Assembly (NCBI GenBank): GCA_037957365.1
Contig: JARHVA010000458.1
Coordinates: forward strand, 4,785,501-4,849,500
Reading direction: 5' to 3'
Length of the DNA: 64,000 bases
Source of the DNA: Torreya grandis
Lineage: Eukaryota; Streptophyta; Pinopsida; Cupressales; Taxaceae
The notes under the pieces: model-generated
Database searches by the model: none
Told to the model about the DNA's origin: nothing
The model's input: only the letters and a program-made list of their open reading frames with translations
In this document: one piece after another, positions 55,860 through 64,000 of the stretch
Layout: each line of letters begins with the position of its first letter
How positions within the stretch are numbered: the first letter of the stretch is position 1
Made by a program: the position numbers and the translations under genes

Positions 55860-56352
55860 GTGAAATTAATCAAAGCATTTTATCAAATAATTTGCGTGTT
55901 ACTTCCTCCATGGGTGGAATCTACCACCTTGCCCAAATTATTTCTATATAAAATGCATACCACATTGGGAGATATACACCTACAATTATATCCTGAAGAA
56001 TGCCCTAAGATAGTTGTGAACTTCACTACATATTATAATAATGGATATTATGATAATCTTATTCTCCATCAAGTTTTTAAAGGCTTCATGATTCAAATAG
56101 GTGATCTTCTTGGAAATGGTTTAGGTGGGAAATCCATCTATAAAAGTGAGTTTGAATATGAATTTTATAAAAATTCAATGACATGACTAAATCTTTACTT
56201 TATCAATGGAAAATAATCATCTAAATACAAATGGTTCTCAATTTTTTATCACAACTATTTCTACTCTATGGCTAGACAATAAGCTTGCAATGTTTAGACA
56301 AGTTTTGAAAGGGATAGAATGTTATGCAGTCAATAGAGAAAGCCAAGAATAA
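55860..56352 (+). pseudogene. Intronless fragment of a cyclophilin (CYP71-type peptidyl-prolyl isomerase)
   Basis: The isomerase domain begins at the ATG at 55953: MHTTLGDIHLQLYPEECPK, then NGYYDNLILHQVFKGFMIQI with GD following. Near 56165-56205 there is a frameshift. The domain then resumes as [20 protein letters not shown] to a stop at 56350-56352. The segment before 55953 has a TTLP word as in plant CYP71, which joins WD40 repeats to this domain. His replaces the usual Phe/His-Arg active-site pair (LHQV where HRV is typical), so the catalytic Arg is lost. No intron is present. WD40 repeats and the domain end are missing. Cyclophilin identity is sure; CYP71 type is likely from MHTTLGDIH and YPEECPK. 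Confidence 0.85.
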
Positions 56353-56449
56353 TAAGAAATGACTCATCAAATTATTGATAAAACAAATAATTGCATAATC
56401 TAAGTGACGAGCATGAGAATTATTGAGAAGATTTGATTCGAGGATAAGA

Positions 56450-57100
56450 TTACAATTGCATAAGTGGGGTGAAGTTTCTTGATAAGTGTAATCTCACAAA
56501 TGTAATTCATGCAAATGTAGTGTTTCAACTTTGCAAGTATCAAATTGTGTAATTTTGACTTGCACATTTCAAGTGGTGAAAAATCATCAAAGCATTTTTG
56601 CACCATTCAAGTGGTGTAATTTTATAATTTCATTTTTGCACACAATGCAATTTCGCTAATGCACTTTTACAGCACTTAAGTGGTCCATTTTTGTAAACTC
56701 ATTTTTGTAGCTTCTAAAATGTAGAAAAGGTGGTTACACATCATAAACACCTCCCCATACTATAAATATGAGTGTAAGGATCATTCTAAAGGACTTTTTG
56801 GCAATGAGACTATGCAGAGATTTTGTTTGAAGAGTTGAGATTTGTTATCAATTCAATAAAGATCAAAACTAGGAGACTTTGCAGGCTTTGTATTCAAAAT
56901 TTATTTGTGAGTTATATATTTTTATGTGATTCACCTGTTTCTATACCTTTAATTTAAAATTAATCTTCCTAATCATTACCAAATTTTTAGATAATGGGAA
57001 TTTCACTTTATGTATTTCTTTTAGAATTTTCCTATGTTATTTCTATGAATGTGAAATCTCGGTGGGGTTTAATCAATATTTTAATTTTATTTTATAGGTA
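56450..57100 (+). other. Possible LTR or promoter-like fragment
   Basis: A CCATACTATAAATATGAGTG word (TATA-like, near 56755-56775) is followed about 90 bp later by TTCAATAAAG, a poly(A)-signal-like word, in the spacing seen in plant LTRs. No partner copy or border was found in the window, so this remains a guess. Confidence 0.25.
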
Positions 57101-57597
57101 ATATGGGATGGTTGTTTTTTGGTTTACTATCAATATTAAAAAATTGTCTCAGTATATGTTTGGAACTCTTGAGGGTGTAATTATGTCTTTACCACCCATT
57201 GAATGAGAGAGATTTCCATGAACATGGTCTTTTCCCCTTCTTGAATTATTCTGGTAAGTTTCTACAATTAGTTCCCTAGAGTTGTCTATCTTTTTCCCAG
57301 GGTTATCATTGTAGTTTCTATGTTTAATTAGCTATAATAAACATGTTTTCCCTTGTTCTTTTTCTTTCTCTATTCTTCCCTTCTTTTCTTTATTCCATTC
57401 TTTCCCCTCATTTCCTTTCTATCTCCTTTATGTACTTTCAAGTTAAAAGTACAAAACTCCTAATAGTTTTTTTTTGATGTAAATAGTTTTTCCCCTATTT
57501 TAATTTTTTTGGATTTCAATAAAGGTAGTTCCACCTTCTAATAGAGGGACTTTGTCATGCATTATTGATTAACATAAGGACTTAGTTTGGCTATTTT

Positions 57598-57670
57598 TTA
57601 GGGTTGGCAGATGGGATCAGATTGCCAAAATTTTAGGGATATAATTTTTTTAGGGGTTGGCTCGCCAACC
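57598..57670. repeat. Two adjacent hairpins built on TTGGC/GCCAA
   Basis: GGTTGGC-TC-GCCAACC at 57655-57670 is a perfect inverted repeat. Just upstream, TTGGCA...TGCCAA (about 57604-57628) forms a second, weaker one. Both follow a TAGGG(G)TTGGC word, which resembles a hAT terminal sequence, but no matching inverted end was found right of the hAT relic. Confidence 0.4.
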
Positions 57671-57771
57671 TTTTAAAATAATATATAAGATTGATATTCG
57701 ATTTTCCACATATATATATAGTAGAACCCCTAGCTGATACCAATCAAGCTAACAAGGAAAACTAAAACTAG

Positions 57772-58170
57772 AGGACCACAAACCTGAATGACACTATCAA
57801 ATGATAGAGTCGAATGGAAAATCTAAATTCTAGCGATGAATGACAAAATTGAATGGTAGAGCCCAATAGTAGAACTAAATACCAACAATGAATAATAAGC
57901 CAAATGATAGAGCTGAACAATAAATTTGAATGATGGATTTGAATGCTAACAAAAAATGGTAGAGCCAAATGATAGAGATAAATGGTAGAACTGAATGGTA
58001 GAGTTGAATGGTGGATTTGAATGCCAATGATGAAAGGCAAGCCAACAACATAGCTAAATGATAGAATCAAATGATAGTGTTAGGTAGAGAATAAAAAACT
58101 AGAGCTGAATCCCTTCTACTGGGTGATAGTGCCAAATGGGAGTATCAAATGATAGAGCTGAAAAATATAA
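57772..58170. repeat. Degenerate minisatellite, unit about AATGGTAGAGCTGA
   Basis: About 400 bp in which AATGRTAGAGYYRAATG-like words repeat every 14-16 bp with much drift. It lies directly upstream of the hAT transposase relic. The 100-codon minus-strand open frame over it (57768-58070) is a by-product of the repeats. Confidence 0.8.
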
Positions 58171-58361
58171 GCCATCATGTCATTTCATGGGAATTAAAAG
58201 AATAGGTATATTATCAGGGAAATCATGCATATTATCTTATTTTGAACAGCCAACCAAAAAGTCCACACAATCATAATGCACTCAAAATCTAGGTATTTAT
58301 TGTTTTTTTAGTTTATCATAGATTTGACTTCAAATTTTCAATAATATTAAAACAATTTTAC

Positions 58362-60825
58362 ATGCAAAAATCCCCACTATTATCCCACCAAAAAGATTCA
58401 ACAAGAATAACATATCACCCCCTAAATATTTTTTTTGATGGTAACATACCACCACTCGAATATGTTCCCCTGGTTTTTGATGAGAATGAAAATGACACTC
58501 AAGTGGTAGAAGAGATTGCCGATTCTCACCAAACACAACGTTTAGTTAAAACCTCCACTCAAAAATATTCACAAAGGAAGAGAAGTATATGGACAATTGG
58601 AAGGTCCTTTAAGGTGGACTGGGCAACAAAATTTCCCTTCATAGAACCTGTAAAGTTTGAAAATGCTGATGATACTCCAAAAGAATGTAGATGTACAATA
58701 TGTAGTTGAAAACTAGGAAAGGAACACATAATGTAACTAAAATTAGACATGATTGAGAAACATTGTGGAAAAGTATATGAGACAGTGAAGCACCCAGATG
58801 GAGTGATAACAAGAACACACAGGTGGAAAATTGTAGAAGAATGTATGCATGTAAGATATGGACATGAGTATGAAAATGATAAGAAATGTCAAAAAAATAT
58901 TTTGGAGAAAGGTGGAATAATTAAAGCAAATTTTGGAAAAGTCAAGTAGTCCCTCTAAAGGCAAAATATATACATTTCTCTACTATATACCATATTCTAA
59001 AAAAAGCAGACCTATTTTTTATTTTTTAGATTATAAGATTTTATTTCGACATAATGGAGTTATGGATATTATACAATCACATTGGTCAGATAGTAGTGCT
59101 TGGGAAATGGAAAAATATTTAGCATTGGTAGAGAAGAAAGGTTTGAAACAAAAATTTAAAATTCACTGTTCATCTGACTATCCAATGATGAGGTCACAAT
59201 AATTGACAATACAGCTTGGGTTCACATAAATGTGTATACCTTTGAGGACTATTTGAGGGAACCTCATCTATTAGCAATTAATAAAATGGTAGAAAATTAA
59301 AATTCAAAAAACCTTCACAAATTAGTTGTATCAAATTTGAAAGATAAAGCTGGAATGGATGATTATGCAATAGCTACAAAGCTAGTGTATGTTGGGGCTG
59401 ATGGTGCATCAGTTATGTAGGGGAATAGAAATGGTTTATGCATTCAACTACAAAGAATAGTTGAAACATACATGAATATAATTCATTGAATGGCTCATAG
59501 GATTAATATTTCATACAAAATGGTTAACAAATTTGATAATGTGGTAAAAGTGGAGGAGCTCATTCGTGACCTACATGCTTATATGTCAAGCAGTCCAAAA
59601 AGATTTTTAGAGTTCCAAAAATTTGTAATAGAAGTGACCGATGGTAAGAAACTATGGAAATATGTTGATACAAGGTGGGTTTATATGTAAGAACTTGTAT
59701 GCTGAATTTTTGAAGAATATCCATTATTAGTAAGTTTTATGTATAAATATCGTAGAAAAATTGACACGATAAAAATGTTTGTTGTACTATTTAATAGATT
59801 TGGAAACACTATTGAATTTATGTGGAATTCTTCCAATGCTAAAGGAAATGAATTATTTAATGAAACATGCTTAGGAGAGATCCATTTATATTATGGACTT
59901 CATACGACTAAGAAAATGAGTATGTTAATATCTAGATATACTACACACTTTGAATGAAATGTTTCAAGGCCTTGTTTTTAGTAGTTGGCAATGTTTGATA
60001 GATTTAAAGAACATTGAAAATTATATGAATTTGAATATCAATGATCATATTTATGTCATCTTTAATTTTAAGGAAATACCAATGCACACATTCTACAAAA
60101 AACCTAATCTTGTGGAAGCTAAATCTGAAGAATTGCCTATAACATGTATTCTATATGACACTTTTCTATCTGAAACCTGGATGAAACTAAGTAGAGTTTA
60201 ACAAAAATTATCTATGGAGATCAGAGATCATTTTAAAAGGGATGATTTTTTGGAGGCCATGGTAGTTGTGAACCCCATTTTATAGAACATTAATAACAGT
60301 TAAAAGATGATTAACAATTTATTTCACAAATACATGGACTGTTTTGTAAAGAATTTTGGTAAATTTGTAGAGATGAATGGAGTAGAAATAAAAGGTATTT
60401 TGGGAAAGGATTTACTGACATCCTAGTCAACCCATTTTGGAATTATAATTTTTGAACATTATCATCTTGTAAGCAAACCAATAGAGAATGGGGCAATTAC
60501 AAGACCGTGGAAAAAACTTTATCTTAGTAGTATACTGCAGGAAAGTCTAAGTGAATATTTTAGATTATATAAGCTTTTTCAAACAGTGATTCTAGGCTCA
60601 GTGGAAGATGAAAGAGTATTTAGAGCATTATCATTCATAAAGTCAAAACTTTGAAACAAATTGGATAAAAATTTAGAAACTTGTTTGAGATTATATGTTT
60701 CACATTATGCAGTGAACATGTTTCTTGATAAAAGAGCTATGGAAACTTGGAGTTCTCTAGATGAAAGAAGAGGCTTAAAAAATACAATGACAAATAAAGA
60801 GGATGTAAATAATGACACTAAATAA
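58362..60825 (+). pseudogene. hAT-family transposase (broken, nearly full length)
   Basis: The N-terminal part holds a BED-like zinc-finger region (ECRCTICS, then IEKHCGK). The middle has GADGASVM(stop)GNRNGLC, a YMNIIH(stop)MAHRINISYK segment and KLWKYVDTRW, the RNase H-like core of hAT proteins of the C17orf113/ZBED-like type. The C-terminus (60598-60740) is the dimerisation domain, SVEDERVFRALSFIKSKL then LRLYVSHYAVNMF. The relic spans about 820 codons without introns. Frames change near 58950, 59165 and 59700. Stops include TGA for Trp after CS (58707) and TAG for Gln in the GADGASVM block. It would have cut and moved a DNA transposon; it is now inactive. Terminal inverted repeats were not found. 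Confidence 0.82.
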
Positions 60826-62024
60826 GGTACTAATATGGTAGATGCAAATGTCATTGTTGATGATCAGGTTTGTGTAGGTTGTTTCAAATACTAGACTATT
60901 AGTTTCAAGTTTATGAATTTCAATTTCCTATAATTTTATACTTTGTTTCTAGTGACTACTATTCAATGTATTCATGTTTTAATTTATCTTATTATTTGTA
61001 AGTACTTTTCACATGTTTGTCATAAGATGCAATAATTATTATATGTTTTCAATTGTTAAAAAACTATAATAACTATGTCAATGCCAAATCACTTTCATGA
61101 AGATCTTTAAAAACTTGTGCAATTGTTTAGAGTCCTTTACTTATGATAAATCATGTTCTCATGCATCAAAATAGGCTATGAAAAAATCTGAAATACCCTT
61201 GTTTTTTGCTGACAGTCCTTAAAATTGGTTCTTTATAAGATAAAATGAAGTGCTCAAATAACATATAACCTTTGAATCACAAATCGATGAGTATGAATGA
61301 CACTCACACCACATAGGATACTTGTTTGTTGATAAGAGTTTCCTACTTAGTCTTATTTTGTCATAATTTCACCCATACATAGTTCATAGATTTGTAAAGA
61401 CCTTACCTCTTCTTTATATCAATTTTCATATGAATAAAACTGATTTCATGAGTCCTATTATATAGTTTATGATCACAATCAATCATGCATGTTTTCAACT
61501 TTGATGAATCCTCATTATTACTATCACAATACTATCTTTAACATAGACCTCTACCAAACATGAATGTTCCTTTCTAATAGCCTCAAACGCATCTCAAATC
61601 ATGATTTACTAAAGAAATAATCCAAATATAATAAAGAAGGCATCTTCCCCACAAAACAACTCACTCTTTTATCATAAGATGCAATAATTATTATACATTT
61701 TTAAAAATGCATTCCCTTATTCCTTGCTAATTGATGACTACAAAAGATTAATAAATTATGATTATGTTAGGGGGAACATTGTATAAAGGAATATATTGAC
61801 ATTAATCCATTTATATTGAGATGTGAGTTTCACAAGTGCATCACAAATATCAAAAGGGGGCCTAACCCCATACAAGTTTACATCATAAAATTCAAATTGA
61901 AATTGCAATCTATGTGGCTCATCCAGTAACTAAAACTCAATAATTTGATAAAGGCATCTATAAACATAAAATTGTCATTCAAAATATATATTTTAATAGA
62001 AAACATTATTTACAAATATATAGA
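60826..62024. other. AT-rich spacer, no gene seen
   Basis: It lies between the 3' ends of two convergent relics. No open frame with a recognisable motif, and no inverted end of the hAT element, was seen. Confidence 0.5.
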
Positions 62025-64000
62025 CTAGATTGTCAACTGCTCAACTACTTTCTCAACCACTTTATGAGCTTCTTTCTCAACCACTTTCTCAATAAATTTC
62101 TCAACCAATTTCTTAGATGCTTTCTCAACCACAACATCCTCTATGACACTATTGTCCTTTAATATCCCTACCTTTTCAAGATCCATAGCTGTAGTAGTAA
62201 TACAATCAAGATTTTCCCTATCTTCTTTTCCAGCATCTCTTACAGAAAGTAGAATTGGATCAACAACTATCTTCTACTTAAATAAGGCTTCGGTATCACA
62301 TCCTTGTTCCTTAATGATGTTTTGGATTGCTTTGTTCTATTTATTCAAAAGAACAAGCTTCTCCTTGAATTGAATGACAAATAATAAACTTTTCCATGCA
62401 TTTTTCAGATGCACATTGAGGACCTCAGCTTCTTTTTTCAAGTTCTCATATTTTGCCCACATTTTTAGATGAAATATAATTAGATGTGAACAAAAATAAG
62501 TATGACATGAAATTTGATTAAATTGAAGATACATTACCAAATATTTTTCATTCTCTACATTTCTGATCACAATAAGGTTGGTGTCTTTCACCCATTTATT
62601 ATAATATGCCTACGTTTTTGCATTCAAATTATCCAACCTATAAGCATAGTAGTCAACACATTATAATTTTAACTATTACCAATAGTAACTAACCCAGATT
62701 TAGCTTTGGTAAATAAAACATCAATCTTGGTGGGTTCATGTTGAACCAATGCAAAAAAAAATTCTCGCTAGGAGTGGTTATGATAATGGGCATTTATTTG
62801 TTTTATCAATGCCTTCACCTGAAACTTCCACACATGTAAATTTTTTAATTCATCAATTAATCCCTCCAAAAGATTAGCAGTAATAATATCTACTACCAAT
62901 TATTTAGTGAAAAACATGTAATGGCATCATTAGATAGGATAACATTCTCTGTTGGGGTGGGATTGTCTAAACCATGTGAAGGTTCCTCCTAAGTAGTCAC
63001 ATGAACATCTGCTACTTCTCCCTATATAAAATCATGTGGATTAAAATTAGTGCCAACATCAGTGCCACTTTCAAATCCTAGATATTCCTTGTCAAGTTTA
63101 ATTTATAACAAATAAGTCAATCCCTGTGCACTAGATACACTTTTGACAAAGAAAGAGGGGAATTGGGAACTTGATAATTGTAGTGTTATGGACCTTATGA
63201 TGGTTGTAATGGAATAACCTTTTTCCTTGATCAAAATGAGTTTAGGGGTGGAGGTGGTGGCATAATGTTCCTCACAGTTAGAGGATGGACTATGAAATGT
63301 AAGTTATTTTAGAAAATATATAAATTTCAAAAATAGATTTATATGCAAATTGAAAATTAAATGTTTATTACTTGTATTTAGATATAGTATATCCTCCAAT
63401 CTATGCGTTGTATTGCGAGTGATAGGGGTGTTTTGAGTTGGTACACTATGTAAAATTTTAGTCTAAAAAACTATAATCTAAAACCAAAAAACAAAAAAAA
63501 TGAAATATGCATTGTAAAATACTTTCCACAGAGGGTTAAGAAGGCACAATTAATGTTACTATTTATTGTGGTGGTGGTTGTTTCACTATCTTAATTCTTG
63601 ACGAGTCAACTGCAACAATAAAACAAATAACTAAAATAATGCACTTGAGTCTTGAAAATTAAAATCTCATTTGAAAATTTTAAATAACAAACCTGCACAT
63701 GGAGATGGCACCAAAGAAACTCATGGACATTTTACAAGTCGATAGGATTGTAAGGATGATTCTAAAGACTCTAAATCTGTAGATTATTCAACTACATGTC
63801 CTTTTGAGGTAGATTATTTTTTCAAGGCATGAATTCTTGCCTGTAATTTGAAACAAACAAAGTTCCAACATTGACTAATTTTTACCTTAGTAACCATTTA
63901 ATAAACAAACAAATAATAAACCCTAAATCAACAAATAAACAAATCAACCAACCTCTTTCTCATCCATAGACAAAGCATTTATCATCATTTTTGGATCAAA
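62025..64000 (-). pseudogene. Multi-exon gene relic of unknown function (continues past right edge)
   Basis: On the minus strand several open segments are separated by short introns with GT and AG borders. Exon ends are visible near 63964 (MINALSMDEKEV then GT), 63840 to 63693 (AG and GT both present), 63609, about 63463 to 63375, and 63294 to about 62939 (longest: TPKLILIKEKGYSITTIIRS, then SSSQFPSFFVKSVSSAQGL). A further intron of about 55 bp lies at 62637-62690. The C-terminal exon has KYENLKKEAEVLNVHLKNAW and ends in a repeated VVEK/LVEK Lys-Glu tail with stop at 62025. Internal stops (TAA or TAG, several at likely Gln codons) show decay. The coiled-coil-like C-terminus is all that can be said of its role. 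No family is recognised. Confidence 0.55.
62037..62130 (-). repeat. Coding repeat, VVEK-type units
   Basis: CTCAACCACTTTCTCAA-like words repeat about every 15-18 bases on the plus strand, giving KLVEK, FIEK, VVEK, VVEK and VVEQ on the minus strand at the end of the unknown gene relic. This would be a charged helical tail. Confidence 0.7.

Noticed and set aside
57768..58070. 100-codon hydrophobic minus-strand open frame
   Set aside because: It lies entirely on a degenerate minisatellite, and the peptide repeats with the same period.

Overview
The window looks like intergenic nuclear DNA from a plant with a large, repeat-filled genome. It is AT-rich and holds four plant-type LTR retrotransposons or their remains. 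It also holds a decayed hAT DNA transposon, two intronless fragments of ordinary eukaryotic genes, and part of a multi-exon gene relic. No intact host gene, rRNA or tRNA gene was seen. Strong LTR divergence, many disabling mutations and very long LTRs suggest a slow-turnover genome such as a gymnosperm's; that is inference, because no species marker is visible.

Layout. 1-9429 is AT-rich DNA with a decayed minus-strand Ty3/gypsy gag (7250-8960) and direct repeats at 5.5-7.1 kb. 9430-39625 is one plus-strand Ty3/gypsy chromovirus (Del/Tekay-like) with giant LTRs of about 5.8 and 7.0 kb and a 4.7 kb internal region holding gag, protease, RT, RNase H, integrase and a chromodomain-like tail. Its left LTR is split by a minus-strand Ty1/copia element (10264-22971). 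That element's right LTR is split in turn by a second minus-strand copia element (16069-21178), which has a perfect 5-bp target duplication. Both copia elements carry gag (the inner one also protease) but no integrase or RT, so both are non-autonomous.

40683-51984 is a minus-strand Ty3/gypsy Tat/Ogre-like element. Its LTRs are 2425 and 2424 bp, and an extra RNase H domain sits before the RT instead of after it. 51985-55000 is AT-rich spacer. 55000-55650 (UBA-domain protein) and 55860-56352 (cyclophilin of the CYP71 type) are decayed intronless gene copies about 210 bp apart. 57772-58170 is a degenerate minisatellite. 58362-60825 is a hAT-family transposase pseudogene. 62025-64000 is a minus-strand gene relic of unknown function with visible GT/AG splice borders, running off the right edge.

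Relative ages follow from the nesting: chromovirus first, outer copia second, inner copia last. Most inactivating stops sit where a single C-to-T or G-to-A change from Gln, Arg or Trp explains them, as expected for old methylated repeats. Nothing here forms a working gene system. The main points of interest are the giant LTRs, the pre-RT RNase H, the gag-only copia pair and the adjacent captured gene fragments.
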